The translations under genes were made by a program, and so were the position numbers. The notes under the pieces are model-generated. The model did no database searches. It was not told the DNA's origin and worked only from the letters and a program-made list of their open reading frames with translations. A stretch of DNA of 64,000 bases from Rubinisphaera italica (lineage in GTDB: Bacteria; Planctomycetota; Planctomycetia; Planctomycetales; Planctomycetaceae), in the NCBI RefSeq assembly GCF_007859715.1, contig NZ_SJPG01000001.1:4832001-4896000 (forward strand). The letters run 5' to 3'. This document shows positions 14,654 through 25,102 of the stretch, one piece after another; the stretch's first letter is position 1, and the number at the start of each line of letters is the position of its first letter.

Positions 14654-14845
14654 TTCGCATCTGAAATTGAGTCAATACTGAGTTGCAATACTTTCACTTC
14701 AAACCAGCCAATATTTTTTCATTGGCTCGTGTTCTACGCGCTATGTGCTTTGCAATAAAGCATATGCGTTTTTGAGACCAGTGTTTAACCGTATTGTTAA
14801 TCGATAGCCGTCCCCTCGTCGACGCTTCTGGCCAGGATGATTCAC

Positions 14846-14876
14846 AAAAAAAGCCCCGACCAAAACTGGCCGGGAC
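14846..14876 (-). terminator. Rho-independent terminator of ilvB
   Basis: Read on the minus strand, a GTCCCGGCCA / TGGTCGGGGC stem with a short GTTT loop is followed by seven T residues, about 70 bases after the ilvB stop. Confidence 0.88.
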
Positions 14877-14948
14877 ATTAACGATTTCAATTGTCTTGAA
14901 GCGAAATCCAAAACCTTCAGCTCTGGACTCAAGCCTCACGACCCTGGA

Positions 14949-16778
14949 CTACTTGATAATAATATCGCGAACAGTTTTTCCGCCCGGAATCATTGGCAGT
15001 ACATGTTCCTGGTAAGGACAAATGACTTCGAGGAGATAAGGACCATCGTAATTGATCATCTCAGTAATCGCGGCTTCGAGATCTTTCTTTTCACGAACGC
15101 GTTGCCCGGCTATGCCGTAACCTTTGGCAATAGTAATGAAGTCGGGATAGATTTCTTCGCCGACAATTCCATCACCATCACCCAGTGCTTCGGGCTTGTG
15201 GACTGGCCCCAGATAGGTGTGAGCTCGACGCCCTTCCATAAAGCGGTCCTCCCACTGCACCACCATGCCGAGATGCTGATTATTGAGCAACAGCATTTTG
15301 ACAGGCAGATCTTCACATACCAGGGTCGCGAGTTCCTGGATATTCATTTGGAAGGAGCCATCGCCATCAATATCGATAACAAGTTCATCCGGATGAGCAG
15401 CAGCAACCCCCATGGCTGAAGGCAGGCCGAAACCCATCGTTCCCAATCCTGAGGAGCAGAGCCAGTGCTTAGGCTTGTCGAACTTGAAGTATTGAGCAGA
15501 CCACATCTGATGCTGGCCAACACCAACGCTCAGATAAGGGCTTCGATCCCGAGTCATCTTCCACAATGTTTCAATCGCATACTGCTGCGGAATTTCGGTA
15601 TCGTAATCGGCATAGGCTAGTGGGTACTGTTCTTTCCAGCCCTTAATCTTTTTGTGCCATTCCGCAGTGTCTGGAATATCCGAATCCTTCAACGAAGCAT
15701 TCAGGCTGTGCAGGACCTGCTTAACATCGCCAACAACAGGAATGTGAGCTTCTTTGTTTTTGTGGATCTCGGAAGGGTCGACATCGACATGCACGATTTT
15801 ACCGTGCTTGGCAAACTCGTCGAGTTTCCCGGTCACGCGATCATCAAACCGAACGCCGAACGCCAGTAACAAGTCGGCTTCATCGATGGCCAGATTGGCA
15901 TACACGGTGCCGTGCATTCCGAGCATGTGCAGGGAAAGATCGTGAGTTCCCGGAAATGTTCCCAGGCCCATAACAGTCATAGTGACAGGAATTTGTGCCT
16001 TCTCGGCAAATTTCAGCAACTCGTCGGCTGCTCCAGATAGAATACAGCCACCACCAACATACAGGATTGGCTTCTTAGAGCGGCGAATCGCGGCAATGAT
16101 CTGATTGATCTGCTCGGTCGCCACATCGGGCACTTCCGGTTTGTAACCAGGCAAATTCATTGGCGGATCGAAATCAACTTCATCAGCTGGAATCGAATCG
16201 AGCTGAACATCTTTCGGGAAGTCAATCAGTACAGGACCGGGCCGGCCGGTACTGGCCACGTGAAAAGCTTCTTTGACGATGCGAGCCACATCATTGATGT
16301 TCGTAATCATATAATGATGCTTCGTGATCGCCCGACAAACCTCCACCATCGGCGTTTCCTGGAACGCATCGCTCCCGATGACGCTTTGAGGAACCTGACC
16401 CGTAATTGCGATCAGCGGGACGCTATCGAGCTTGGCATCGGCAATGGACGTCACGAGGTTTGTTGCCCCGGGACCACTGGTTGCCATGCAAACGCCGATC
16501 TCGTTATCGGTCGAACGGGACACACCTTGAGCCGCAAAAGCCCCACCCTGTTCGTGGCGGGGAAGAATCGTGCGAATTTCATCGCGATACTTCCGTAAAG
16601 CCTGATGCAAGGGCATGCTGGCCCCGCCCGGATAGGCGAATACGTATTTGGTCTGCTGGTGAATCAATGCCTGAATCATGATTTCGGCCCCATTCATCTG
16701 GGCCTGTTTGGTCGATTTTTCTTCTGCAATTGCCACGATCTTTAACTTTCGATCATTGAACTCTATTCGCCCGTTCAT
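14949..16778 (-). CDS. ilvB: Acetolactate synthase, large catalytic subunit
   Basis: Thiamine-diphosphate enzyme for the first common step of branched-chain amino acid synthesis: two pyruvates to acetolactate, or pyruvate plus 2-oxobutyrate. The three domains are visible. The N-terminal domain has the cofactor-activating Glu in [15 protein letters not shown] central FAD-type domain follows. The C-terminal cofactor motif is [15 protein letters not shown] with LLLNN 30 residues on. Length is about 609 residues from ATG 16778. The open frame goes to GTG 16808, and GTG 16736 or ATG 16697 are possible starts, none with a good ribosome binding site. The regulatory subunit gene is not adjacent. Confidence 0.93.
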   Translation of the reverse strand: MNGRIEFNDRKLKIVAIAEEKSTKQAQMNGAEIMIQALIHQQTKYVFAYPGGASMPLHQALRKYRDEIRTILPRHEQGGAFAAQGVSRSTDNEIGVCMATSGPGATNLVTSIADAKLDSVPLIAITGQVPQSVIGSDAFQETPMVEVCRAITKHHYMITNINDVARIVKEAFHVASTGRPGPVLIDFPKDVQLDSIPADEVDFDPPMNLPGYKPEVPDVATEQINQIIAAIRRSKKPILYVGGGCILSGAADELLKFAEKAQIPVTMTVMGLGTFPGTHDLSLHMLGMHGTVYANLAIDEADLLLAFGVRFDDRVTGKLDEFAKHGKIVHVDVDPSEIHKNKEAHIPVVGDVKQVLHSLNASLKDSDIPDTAEWHKKIKGWKEQYPLAYADYDTEIPQQYAIETLWKMTRDRSPYLSVGVGQHQMWSAQYFKFDKPKHWLCSSGLGTMGFGLPSAMGVAAAHPDELVIDIDGDGSFQMNIQELATLVCEDLPVKMLLLNNQHLGMVVQWEDRFMEGRRAHTYLGPVHKPEALGDGDGIVGEEIYPDFITIAKGYGIAGQRVREKKDLEAAITEMINYDGPYLLEVICPYQEHVLPMIPGGKTVRDIIIK

Positions 16779-17111
16779 TCCCACAAAAAGAAATGGAACG
16801 CCGAACACTTATGTGCGGTTGGATAAGCGTGCGCACCGCGATCGGTGTGCCCTGCAAATGGTAGAGCAATTGTACCCGGAAAAGGTTCAACTATCGAGGC
16901 AATAATCCAGAAAACTGGCGTGGAAATCTCAGTTAAAATTATCCAGACCATCAATTCCTATCTGACCCTGAAATTGATCTCCATTTCATTATCAAATCTA
17001 TTTTCTATTCGACTCCAATCTGTTTCGATCGAACTGCACAACCTTTACAATCGATATTTCTTGCCTTTTATTGACTCAATCCCAGCTATCGCCGACAGGA
17101 TGTTTTCGCTC
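16779..17111. other. Divergent promoter region, ilvB / uroporphyrinogen gene
   Basis: No gene is seen, although the plus-strand frame of the next gene is open through most of it. An 8-bp stem with a CGAT loop (GCGCACCG / CGGTGTGC) lies near 16830-16850. A short tRNA-like string follows but does not fold as a tRNA. Confidence 0.4.
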
Positions 17112-18635
17112 ATGCCACCAAAGACAGGAAAGGTCTATTTAGTTGGAGGAGGACCAGGGGATCCCGGATTGATTTCGCTCAAAGGATTGGAATGTCTGCG
17201 AAAAGCGGATTTCATACTTTATGATGGACTCGTCAATCCACTGCTCCTCAGGCACACCTCTGCTCAAGCCGAGCGAACGGCTCGAGCCGATAGCTCGGGA
17301 AAACGGACACTCCAACAGGAACAGATTAATCAGCGACTCATCGAAGAGGCCAAACTCGGCAAAATCGTTGTCCGCCTCAAAGGGGGCGATCCCTATATCT
17401 TTGGTCGAGGTAGCGAAGAAGCCGAAGCGTTGGCAGCCGAGAACATAGAGTTTGAAGTTGTCCCCGGAATCACAGCGGCAACTGCAGCTGCTGAGTATGC
17501 CGGTTTTTCGCTGACACATCGCGATTACGCCTCAGCAGTCTGTCTGATTACCGGGCACGAAGACCCCACAAAGCCATCGACTGCACTGGATTACAATCTA
17601 CTCGCAAAGTTTCCCGGCACACTCGTTTTTTACATGGGTCTTCATCGCCTGCCGGAAATCGCAGAGGCATTGATTCGCGAAGGAATGTCAGCCAGTATTC
17701 CCGCTGCGATTATTACCAAAGCCTCGACTCCGTTTCAGAGAGTCGTAACCGATGAACTAACCAAGCTCCCCCAACGTGTACTCGAAGAAGAATTGAGCCC
17801 CCCTTCTCTGATTATTGTTGGGGAATGCGTTCGGATGCGAGAACGGATTCACTGGTTTGAAAACAAGCCATTACTCGGAAAACGGATCGGTATTACCCGC
17901 CCCTCAGGACAAGCCGAGCCACAAATTCAAAAGACGGTTTCTCTTGGTGCCGATCCTGTTTTAATGCCTCTCATTGAAATCACAAAACCGGAAAGCAATG
18001 CCGAACTGGATCAAAAAATCCAGTCGCTGAATCACTACGAATGGATTCTTTTCACTTCCGCAAACGGCGTGCAGCACTTTTTTGAACGCGTCTGGGAACT
18101 CGGGTTAGACTCCCGACTGCTCTACCGGACTAAAATTGCCTGCATCGGCTCATCAACTGCAGAATCCTTAGGGGCCTACCGACTACGAGCCGACCTCATT
18201 CCTGACGATTATTGCTCAGAATCGCTAGCAAAAGCATTAATCCAGACAACTCCTGAGAAGCCCGTCTTATGGGCTCGGGCCAATCGCGGGCGGGACGTCA
18301 TCTCTGAAGAACTCAAATCAGCGGGGATTCAACTTGATGAAGTCGTCGCTTACCACCATCAGGATACAACAGCGTTTTCAGAACAAACTCAGCTACTGAT
18401 CGAAACTGGCCAACTCGACTGGATCGGCCTGAGCAGCCCGGCTATTGCCCGCCAACTGGCAAAATTGATACCAGAAAAAGCACGGGAGCATCTCGGAAAG
18501 AAAATCAAACTCGCCGCCATCAGCCCCATCACTGCTCAAGCAGCAGAAGGAGCTGGCCTGCCGATAAATGCCATAGCCACCAAGTTCACCTGGGATGGCA
18601 TCTTCGATGCAATTCAAATTGCAGAAAGACAATAG
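17112..18635 (+). CDS. cobA-hemD: Uroporphyrinogen-III C-methyltransferase / synthase fusion
   Basis: A 507-residue fusion of two tetrapyrrole enzymes. Residues 1-240 are the SAM-dependent uroporphyrinogen-III methyltransferase, with [33 protein letters not shown] and [15 protein letters not shown]. Residues about 255-505 are uroporphyrinogen-III synthase (HemD), beginning [12 protein letters not shown]. Together they would make uroporphyrinogen III and divert it to precorrin-2 for siroheme or cobalamin. The open frame extends far upstream to 16845, but that part is non-domain sequence. ATG 17112, with an AGGA about eleven bases upstream, matches the family start; ATG 17100 is the alternative. 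Confidence 0.92.
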   Translation: MPPKTGKVYLVGGGPGDPGLISLKGLECLRKADFILYDGLVNPLLLRHTSAQAERTARADSSGKRTLQQEQINQRLIEEAKLGKIVVRLKGGDPYIFGRGSEEAEALAAENIEFEVVPGITAATAAAEYAGFSLTHRDYASAVCLITGHEDPTKPSTALDYNLLAKFPGTLVFYMGLHRLPEIAEALIREGMSASIPAAIITKASTPFQRVVTDELTKLPQRVLEEELSPPSLIIVGECVRMRERIHWFENKPLLGKRIGITRPSGQAEPQIQKTVSLGADPVLMPLIEITKPESNAELDQKIQSLNHYEWILFTSANGVQHFFERVWELGLDSRLLYRTKIACIGSSTAESLGAYRLRADLIPDDYCSESLAKALIQTTPEKPVLWARANRGRDVISEELKSAGIQLDEVVAYHHQDTTAFSEQTQLLIETGQLDWIGLSSPAIARQLAKLIPEKAREHLGKKIKLAAISPITAQAAEGAGLPINAIATKFTWDGIFDAIQIAERQ

Positions 18636-18642
18636 ACGTAAA

Positions 18643-18671
18643 AAAAGCTCCTGCAAAACAGGAGCTTTTGT
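18643..18671. terminator. Bidirectional terminator between convergent genes
   Basis: A 10-bp stem AAAGCTCCTG / CAGGAGCTTT with a CAAAA loop has A residues on one side and T residues on the other. It can serve the methyltransferase/synthase gene (plus) and rplQ at the end of the ribosomal cluster (minus). Confidence 0.88.
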
Positions 18672-18694
18672 ATCTTCATCCGAAATCGAGCCGA

Positions 18695-19384
18695 CTACTC
18701 GGGCTTCTCTTCCGAACTTTCTTCGGTTGACTCTTCGGATTCAGCTGTCGCCGTTTCTTCAGCCACTGCTTCCTCGCTGGCTGGTTCTTCGGTCTGCTCT
18801 TCTGCAACAGCTTCTTCGTCATCTGTCACGACTACAGGAGCTGAACCTTTTGTGGAAACCCGATCGCGAACGCCAACAAACTCAATCAACGCCTGTGGAC
18901 CAGCGTCACCCAGACGAGGTTTGGCCAGCTTGACGATGCGGGTGTATCCGCCTTGTCGTTCTTCAAATGTTTCAGCCAGATCGCTGAACAGAATATCGAC
19001 AGCTTCGTTGTCTCGCAGAACCGAATAAGCTTTACGCCGCATGGCCAGGACAGGCGCCTGTGCCTGGTTCCATTCCTGCCAGCCTTCAGACTTCCGCCAG
19101 TTGCGCCATTGTTCGGAATTGCGTTCTGCTGAAGTTCCCAGCTCGTCTGCTTTACGCTGTATCGGCAAAGACTTACGAGCCAATGTGATCAGCTTTTCAA
19201 CCTGCGGGCGAAGTTCTTTTGCCTTGGCAACAGTCGTAATAATACGACCTGCAACTTTTGGTGAACCATATTCTTCCGGATCGGCACGGACAGATCGGAT
19301 CAGGCTGCATGCCATATTACGGAACATAGCCTTGCGATGAGATGAAGTTCGCCCCAAATGGCGTCCACGTACGCGATGTCTCAT
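18695..19384 (-). CDS. rplQ: Ribosomal protein L17 with long acidic tail
   Basis: Large-subunit protein at the tunnel exit. The core is typical: [20 protein letters not shown], then [13 protein letters not shown] and, later, [26 protein letters not shown]. The protein has 229 residues against roughly 120-130 in most bacteria. Extra sequence is an insertion near residues 83-115 rich in W, E, R and Q ([20 protein letters not shown]) and a C-terminal tail from about 172 made mostly of E, A, S and T. It is the last gene of the ribosomal cluster, after rpoA. Confidence 0.93.
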   Translation of the reverse strand: MRHRVRGRHLGRTSSHRKAMFRNMACSLIRSVRADPEEYGSPKVAGRIITTVAKAKELRPQVEKLITLARKSLPIQRKADELGTSAERNSEQWRNWRKSEGWQEWNQAQAPVLAMRRKAYSVLRDNEAVDILFSDLAETFEERQGGYTRIVKLAKPRLGDAGPQALIEFVGVRDRVSTKGSAPVVVTDDEEAVAEEQTEEPASEEAVAEETATAESEESTEESSEEKPE

Positions 19385-19478
19385 GATAATTTAATTCAAA
19401 AAAACTGACTGATGCCCTAATGGGCTTGAAATTGATAGTTCACAAGATTGTGACACAAAATCCACTGAGCCAGAGGCT

Positions 19479-20498
19479 CTAATCTTGTGGAGAAGTCTGA
19501 CGACGAGGCAGTTTCATGCCCATTCGCAGATTAATGCTGCTGAGACGTTCACGGACTTCGACGAGTGTCGTTTCACCAAAGTTGCGAACCTGCAGCAGTT
19601 GATCTTCGTTCTTTGTCACCAGATCGCGAACCGTCACAATCCCTTCTGATTCCAGGCAATTGGTTGCTCGGACAGACAGATTCAGTTCGGCCAGTGACTG
19701 ATTCAATTTTTCTTCAAGTTCCAGATCGATTGGCGAATGGCCAGTCACTTCGGACATGCCATGCAGGCCGCCTTCTGGAGAAACTTCTGGACCCGGTTCG
19801 CGATAGGTAATGAACGGGTTGAGATGCTTTCGCATAATCTTTGAAGACTCAACCAATGCCATTTCCGGTGAAACGGTCCCATTCGACCAAATTTCCAGAA
19901 TCAGCTTGTCGTAGTTGGTACGCTGACCAACACGAGTTTCTTCAACGGAAAATCGAACGCGTTCAACAGGTGAGTACAAAGCATCCAAAGGGATGACTCC
20001 TACTTCCGGATCACGCTCGAAGTGCTCGTTAGCCGGAATGTAACCTCGTCCGTTTTCAATCGTCAATTCCATTGACAACGGAACGTCGTCTGTCATCGTC
20101 GCAATGATGAGGTCCTTGTTGTATACCTCAACTTGATCGTCCGTGATGATGTCAGCACCGGTCACAACTCCGCGAGTATGCTTTTCAATCCGAATAATTT
20201 TCGGACCAGCAGCATGGCTTTTCACGATCAGTGACTTCAAGTTCAGACAGATATCAGTCACGTCTTCCACGACACCCGGAATGGTCGTAAACTCGTGCTG
20301 AGCCCCTTGAATTTTCACTCGTGTAACTGAACTTCCTTCCAAAGAAGAAAGCAGAATTCGTCGTAAGCTGTTACCAATTGTCGAGCCAAAACCTCGCTCG
20401 AACGGCTCAGCGGTAAATTTACCGTAAGTGGGTGTCGCGGTCGCCCGGTCAATAACCAGTCGATTCGGCAATTCCAGTCCGCGCCATCGAATTCGCAT
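19479..20498 (-). CDS. rpoA: RNA polymerase alpha subunit
   Basis: A 339-residue alpha subunit. The N-terminal dimerisation domain contains [20 protein letters not shown] and is complete. The C-terminal domain from about residue 260 ([20 protein letters not shown], then [14 protein letters not shown]) binds promoter DNA and regulators. A GGGAG ribosome binding site precedes the ATG. It follows rpsK directly; rpsD, which usually lies between rpsK and rpoA, is absent. Confidence 0.97.
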   Translation of the reverse strand: MRIRWRGLELPNRLVIDRATATPTYGKFTAEPFERGFGSTIGNSLRRILLSSLEGSSVTRVKIQGAQHEFTTIPGVVEDVTDICLNLKSLIVKSHAAGPKIIRIEKHTRGVVTGADIITDDQVEVYNKDLIIATMTDDVPLSMELTIENGRGYIPANEHFERDPEVGVIPLDALYSPVERVRFSVEETRVGQRTNYDKLILEIWSNGTVSPEMALVESSKIMRKHLNPFITYREPGPEVSPEGGLHGMSEVTGHSPIDLELEEKLNQSLAELNLSVRATNCLESEGIVTVRDLVTKNEDQLLQVRNFGETTLVEVRERLSSINLRMGMKLPRRQTSPQD

Positions 20499-20628
20499 TC
20501 AAATCTCTCCCGATCTCGATTTTATCAGTTCTCAAAACCGCTGGTATCATGCAGAGAAACCATAGCGGAATGTAGGAAGTCAGCTCAAAAAAAATGTCAG
20601 CCCCAAAAAAGTCAGACTGACGCATCAA

Positions 20629-21009
20629 TCAGACGCGTCGCTTCTTCGGAGGGCGGCAACCATTATGTGGCAATGGGGTAACATCTTCAATCAGACGAAC
20701 AGCAATGCCCGGCGTCTGCAAACCAGTGATTGCACTTTCACGGCCTGAACCTGGCCCCTTCACACGGACTTCCATTTCTCGGACGCCAAACTTTTTGGCG
20801 CGGTCTGCACAGACTTCTGCCGCTCGCTGAGCAGCAAAAGGTGTACTTTTTCGACTGCCCTTGAACCCGACTGTGCCAGCCGCGGCCCAGCAAAGGACTT
20901 CACCATTAGTGTCGGTAATCGTCACCAATGTGTTATTGAATGTCGCCTTAATGTGGGCAATCGCCTTAGTCACATTACGACGGATCTTTTTCTTCTTCTG
21001 CTTCGCCAC
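20629..21009 (-). CDS. rpsK: Ribosomal protein S11
   Basis: A 126-residue small-subunit platform protein. Typical segments are [34 protein letters not shown] and the C-terminal [18 protein letters not shown]. It starts with GTG, preceded by a GGGAG ribosome binding site. It lies between rpsM and rpoA in the alpha operon. Confidence 0.97.
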   Translation of the reverse strand: MAKQKKKKIRRNVTKAIAHIKATFNNTLVTITDTNGEVLCWAAAGTVGFKGSRKSTPFAAQRAAEVCADRAKKFGVREMEVRVKGPGSGRESAITGLQTPGIAVRLIEDVTPLPHNGCRPPKKRRV

Positions 21010-21177
21010 GAACTTCTCCCGACAGATTTGACTGAACTTGACACCCGCCCCATTCCGCGGCTGCCAGAATTATCTCCAACCGGCCCTGCCCAATGACAGA
21101 CAACCAGTGCTTTTCTCTTTAGGCATTCCCAACGCCAGTCCTCAGCAACAGACAATCTGCTGCAAAGCCAGACGATT

Positions 21178-21564
21178 TTAGTGTCGCATATCCTTAACAC
21201 CCTTTTTACCGGCAACCGTCTTACGTACACCTTTGCGAGTACGAGCATTGGTACTGGTTCGTTGACCACGCACAGGCAGCCCGCGACGGTGACGGGACCC
21301 ACGATAGCACTGAATCTCCCGCAAACGGGCAATGTGCTGCTGAGTCTGACGTCGCAATTGACCTTCGATCACATAATCGGTATCGAGCAGATTGTTCAAC
21401 TGAGCAATATCATCATCGCTCAAGTCTTTTGCCTTAGTCGTGGGCTCCACACCCATACGACGGCAAATTTCAATCGCAGTATGTCGACCAATCCCGTAAA
21501 GATAGGTCAACGAGATATAAAACGCTTTGTTGTTCGGAATATCAACACCCTGAACACGTGGCAT
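21178..21564 (-). CDS. rpsM: Ribosomal protein S13
   Basis: A 128-residue small-subunit head protein. It has GVDIPNNKAFYISLTYLYGI at the N-terminus and the basic end with CYRGSRHRRGLPVRGQRTST, NARTRKG and KKGVKDMRH that contacts tRNA and 16S rRNA. It follows rpmJ and precedes rpsK, with spacers of 96 and 168 bases. Confidence 0.96.
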   Translation of the reverse strand: MPRVQGVDIPNNKAFYISLTYLYGIGRHTAIEICRRMGVEPTTKAKDLSDDDIAQLNNLLDTDYVIEGQLRRQTQQHIARLREIQCYRGSRHRRGLPVRGQRTSTNARTRKGVRKTVAGKKGVKDMRH

Positions 21565-21660
21565 AACTCACTCACTTCCATTTGGAAACCCGCAGATCAT
21601 GCGGAGAAATTGTCTCTGATTGTCAAATGTGGCCAAAACCCACCTCAACTCCGGCCCGCT

Positions 21661-21777
21661 TTAACCCTGGCGCTGCTTGTGCTTCGGATTCGAAGAACAA
21701 ATCACATACACACGCCCTTTACGACGGACGACCTTGCAGTTCTCGCAAATTCTCTTAACGCTCGCCCTGACCTTCAT
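21661..21777 (-). CDS. rpmJ: Ribosomal protein L36
   Basis: A 38-residue protein read on the minus strand from ATG 21777 to TAA at 21661. Translation begins [20 protein letters not shown] and ends NPKHKQRQG. It keeps the zinc-binding set Cys11, Cys14, Cys27 and His33 of the zinc-containing L36 type. It is the first gene of the alpha-operon part here, next to rpsM, as in most bacteria. infA, which often precedes it, is not present. Confidence 0.95.
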   Translation of the reverse strand: MKVRASVKRICENCKVVRRKGRVYVICSSNPKHKQRQG

Positions 21778-22468
21778 GATTCCAACACTTTCGACCTGAT
21801 ATTCCACACTAAATACAACCGGGTAGATCGCTCTACTGGCTGCAGTTCTCTTGACACCTAAAAACCTCCGAAATCACCGAACCCCACTGGAGCCCCTTGA
21901 AGTGTGATCCCAAAGCTCAAACCACCTGTTCAAATCAATTAATGCCGTCTGCCTGTAACCCTTCTAAGGGGCTTACTGGAAATTGAAAGCTCTTGCCAGT
22001 GATTAGCTTCCAAAAAACACGCACCGATTTTACACCTGCCGGTTTGCATGAGTGATTTCAGGCTTATTTTATTGCACTGAACCCCTCATGAACGAACAGC
22101 TTGTCCGTTAACTGCGAGCAAACCGTGACCCTGAAGCCCTGATTCGGCAGACCGTTGAAGTTTGAATCGCGAATTATAGACATCTGAGTTTCACTCTGAC
22201 AACCCAAACAGCGGACTGAGATCAGGAAAATCGAAATTTGCTGTGCCGAATCACTCCAATCAAGACAATTTCCGGGCGACCTGCTGTCATTTTGAGTTAA
22301 ATCTGAAGTTTTGCATAACGCCAGATACAAAAATAGCAATTACTAGACCATTTTTAAATGGTCTCTGCAGTCGCATGGACATCAAATATCCTAGAAACGA
22401 TGCATTTGCTCCTGCTGAACGCTGCAGGTAATTTTTGGATATGCTCGACAGTGCGCCATCGCCTCCGC

Positions 22469-22500
22469 ATCTTAACCCGAAACGTCAGCGAGGGGACGAC
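22469..22500. repeat. 32-bp interspersed repeat, copy 2
   Basis: Second copy of the TTAACCCGAAACGTCAGCGA family element, equal in length to the copy at 14622-14653 and in the same orientation. Confidence 0.75.
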
Positions 22501-22620
22501 TAACGATTAGCAATTTGGTTAAACTCTCATCGTCAAATCTTCTATGCCATTTTATGCAAAAAACTGGTCAGCGAGGCGGAACGAGAGATGTTTCTCCACT
22601 TCGGGTGGCACTCCGCTTCT

Positions 22621-22706
22621 GGGTGGCGGGGGGGGGTGTTCCGCTTTAACGGAAGCCCCCGGAAGTTCAACGATCCGGGGGCTTTTCTTCCGGGGCGACC
22701 CAGCCA
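22621..22706. repeat. GC-rich palindromic element, copy 1
   Basis: About 86 bases starting GGGTGGCGGGG and ending with a CGACCC inverted arm. It contains the nested hairpins TTCCGCTTTAACGGAA and GCCCCCGGA...TCCGGGGGC and matches 50275-50359 over most of its length. A run of ten G lies near the start. It is downstream of map and may also stop transcription. Confidence 0.8.
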
Positions 22707-22761
22707 ACCGGGTCTGATGATATCCCGGTTTTCATTAGGAACGCGGTATCAATCGCTTGCT

Positions 22762-23538
22762 TCAGACTTTTTCAAGCCTGGGAGTGAGAATTTCCGGACC
22801 GTCTTTCGTCATTGCAATGGTGTGCTCAAAGTGAACACTTGGTAAACCATCTTTCGTCGAGACTGTCCAGTGATCATTCCGTATATACAATTGATTTGTG
22901 CCTGCATTGACCATCGGCTCGACGGCAATCACCAGACCTGGCTTCAATTCAAAATCTTTTTCGAGGGTTTCTTTATCGACATAATGCGGCACCTGAGGAT
23001 CCTCATGCATATCCCGGCCAATGCCGTGGCCAACAAAGTCCTCAACAGAACTGAATCCGTGCTGATCAACAAACTCTTCCATCTGGCGCGCCACTTCGCT
23101 CCACCAGCGGCATTTGCCCATTTGCTCGACCGCTAAATCGAGTGTCTGCTCGCCAACCTGCAATAACAACTGTTTTTGCTCATCAACTTGACCAACTGCA
23201 TAAGTCCAGGCCGAGTCACCGCACCAGCCTTTAACTTTGCAACCGGTATCGACGCTGATGATATCCCCCTCCACCAGTTTCCTGGTGCTGGGAATTCCAT
23301 GGACGATTTCTTCATTAACGGACATGCAGCACACGGACGGAAACGGAACCGGCCCGGGAACACCTTTGAACAGGGGGATGGCATCTCGCTCAGCAAACAA
23401 CTGCTCAACCGCCTGGTCGATCTCAGCGGTGCTGATTCCCGGCATGATCATAGAAGAAATTAACTGATGAGCTTCAGAAACGAGGTGCCCCGCTTCTCGC
23501 ATTTTCTCAATTTCACGACGACTTTTTAATATTATCAC
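22762..23538 (-). CDS. map: Methionine aminopeptidase type I
   Basis: A 258-residue metalloenzyme that removes the initiator methionine from nascent proteins. All five metal ligands and the catalytic His are visible: His in EEIVHGIPS, the two Asp in [17 protein letters not shown], His in [14 protein letters not shown], Glu in [11 protein letters not shown] and Glu in VHFEHTIAM. There is no N-terminal zinc-finger extension. The start is GTG. It follows secY, the usual place in the spc operon. Confidence 0.96.
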   Translation of the reverse strand: MIILKSRREIEKMREAGHLVSEAHQLISSMIMPGISTAEIDQAVEQLFAERDAIPLFKGVPGPVPFPSVCCMSVNEEIVHGIPSTRKLVEGDIISVDTGCKVKGWCGDSAWTYAVGQVDEQKQLLLQVGEQTLDLAVEQMGKCRWWSEVARQMEEFVDQHGFSSVEDFVGHGIGRDMHEDPQVPHYVDKETLEKDFELKPGLVIAVEPMVNAGTNQLYIRNDHWTVSTKDGLPSVHFEHTIAMTKDGPEILTPRLEKV

Positions 23539-23587
23539 TCAGACTATCCCGCTAACAAACAGCACAAAATTATTGAACTCATCAAAG

Positions 23588-23620
23588 CAGGTTGGGATAG
23601 CGAAGCGTAACCCAACCTAC
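23588..23620. repeat. Small palindromic repeat
   Basis: CAGGTTGGG and CCCAACCTAC form a stem around ATAGCGAAGCGTAA. Only one copy is seen in this window, between map and secY. Confidence 0.55.
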
Positions 23621-23667
23621 AATATCATGAAGACTTGCCTCAGGCCCATTGTTTCATTTCACACAAA

Positions 23668-23703
23668 TAAGAAAAGGGTGAAGGCCAATAATAGCCCTCA
23701 CCC
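23668..23703 (-). terminator. Probable terminator after secY
   Basis: On the minus strand GGGTGAGGGC pairs imperfectly with GGCCTTCACCC around TATTATT and is followed by TTTTCTTATT. The stem has one bulge, so it may be a partial terminator allowing read-through to map. Confidence 0.6.
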
Positions 23704-23734
23704 ATTCAAAGTAATACTTACGCAGACTCAAAGC

Positions 23735-25102
23735 CTAATTATCGTCTGACTCCAGCATCCCGGTGTAGTTTCTCATGACCAGATGACTGTCAATTTTCTG
23801 AACCAGATCCAGGGCAACTGAAACCACAATCAACAGACCTGTCCCCCCGTAGAAGCTGGCCAGCATAAACGGGATATTCATCCAGCGAGCAACAATCGTC
23901 GGGATGATCGCCACAACTGCCAGGAATCCAGCTCCGACAAAAGTGATTCGCACCATCACCTGCTCAAGATAAGTCGCCGTTCGTGTGCCCGGACGATACC
24001 CAGGAATGAAGCTGCCGTAATCTTTCAGGTTATTGGCCATATCTTTCGGGTTGAACGTAATGGCGGTCCAGAAGTAACAGAAGAAGTAAATCAGAGCGAC
24101 ATAGCACAGATTATAAAGGAAACCGCGACCCTGCCCGAATGCATTGGCCAGAGTTTTCAATGTCAGCGAATCCGTAAAGATATTCGCCGCCTGCGAAAAC
24201 AGGAAGTAAGGGAACATCAGCAGGCTCGATGCGAAAATGATGGGCATCACACCAGCCTGATTCACTTTGAGTGGCAGATACTGTCGCTGCCCACCCATCA
24301 CACGGCGGCCACGCACATGCTTCGCACTTTGAATCGGAATTTTACGCTGCCCCTGCGTCATCGCAATCACTCCGACAACGACACCAATGAACAAGGCCAG
24401 CAACAGAATCAAACGATCGATTCCCGTCTCGGAACCGGCTCGAATCCCATTCTCAAAGGCTGGCTGCAGAAACTCCCACATCGAGGTCGGCATCTGTGCC
24501 AGAATCCCCGCCATGATCAGCAAACTGATCCCGTTACCAATTCCGTATTCATCAATCTGCTCACCCAGCCACATCAGGAAAATTGTCCCTGCAGTCATAA
24601 TCAGAGCACCCATGATGTGCACGAGCCACCAGTCATACTCTTTCATAATCAAGCCCGCTTCGTCTGCTCCAAAACCGGCCGAGATCGCCCGAATCCAGAA
24701 GAAACTTTGCAGCAGACAAATCACGACCGTCGCGTAACGGGTGTATTCATTGATTTTCTTACGACCAGACTCCCCTTCTTTCTGAAGTGCCTCAAGCGGC
24801 GGATACACCGACCCCATCAGCTGGAAGATAATCGAGGCAGAAATGTATGGCATGATTCCCAGACCGAAGATGGTCGAGTTCCCCAGGTTAGATGCTGAGA
24901 ACAGAGAAACCATTTGAATCACTTGGCCAAACCCGGAACCACCCTGCTGCAGCTTTTCCATCTGCATGCGGAATAATTCCTGATCGATGAACGGCAGTGG
25001 AATCCAAAAACCAAGCCGGTAAACCGCCAGCAATCCGACAGTCAGCAAAATTTTGTTTCGCAATTCGGGAATGCGAAACATCGTGATCAGCTTTCCAAAC
25101 AT
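23735..25102 (-). CDS. secY: Protein translocase subunit SecY
   Basis: A 455-residue channel subunit of the Sec translocon in the cytoplasmic membrane. Ten hydrophobic spans are discernible. Conserved segments include FWIPLPFID near the N-terminus, LGIMPYISASIIFQL, GEQIDEYGIGNGISLLI and YRPGTRTATYLEQVM. It lies between rplO and map. A terminator-like hairpin after rplO suggests a separate promoter. Confidence 0.97.
   Translation of the reverse strand: MFGKLITMFRIPELRNKILLTVGLLAVYRLGFWIPLPFIDQELFRMQMEKLQQGGSGFGQVIQMVSLFSASNLGNSTIFGLGIMPYISASIIFQLMGSVYPPLEALQKEGESGRKKINEYTRYATVVICLLQSFFWIRAISAGFGADEAGLIMKEYDWWLVHIMGALIMTAGTIFLMWLGEQIDEYGIGNGISLLIMAGILAQMPTSMWEFLQPAFENGIRAGSETGIDRLILLLALFIGVVVGVIAMTQGQRKIPIQSAKHVRGRRVMGGQRQYLPLKVNQAGVMPIIFASSLLMFPYFLFSQAANIFTDSLTLKTLANAFGQGRGFLYNLCYVALIYFFCYFWTAITFNPKDMANNLKDYGSFIPGYRPGTRTATYLEQVMVRITFVGAGFLAVVAIIPTIVARWMNIPFMLASFYGGTGLLIVVSVALDLVQKIDSHLVMRNYTGMLESDDN

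Larger units (their letters stand above)
14391..14948. other. Intergenic region between convergent genes
   Basis: It contains the plus-strand terminator at 14549, a copy of the 32-bp TTAACCCGAAGCGTC repeat at 14622-14653 and the ilvB terminator at 14846. Near 14930 there is a half copy of the GACCCTGGACT repeat that is seen in full around 44000. No gene is seen. Confidence 0.6.
21778..22761. other. Long spacer between map and rpmJ
   Basis: Nearly 1 kb inside the ribosomal cluster with no convincing gene. infA would be expected here and is absent. It contains the 32-bp repeat at 22469-22500 and the GC-rich palindrome at 22621-22706. The alpha-operon genes downstream probably have their own promoter within the rpmJ-proximal part, but I could not identify it. 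Confidence 0.55.

Noticed and set aside
16849..16900. tRNA-like string (TGGTAGAGCA ... GGTTCAACT)
   Set aside because: It resembles the D and T arms, but no acceptor stem, D stem or anticodon arm can be paired, and the spacing is too short. At most a fragment.
21181..21861. 226-codon open frame on the plus strand
   Set aside because: It runs opposite rpsM and rpmJ, both firmly identified.
22064..22339. 91-codon frame in the map-rpmJ gap as a possible missing infA
   Set aside because: The translation has none of the IF1 features and no ribosome binding site.
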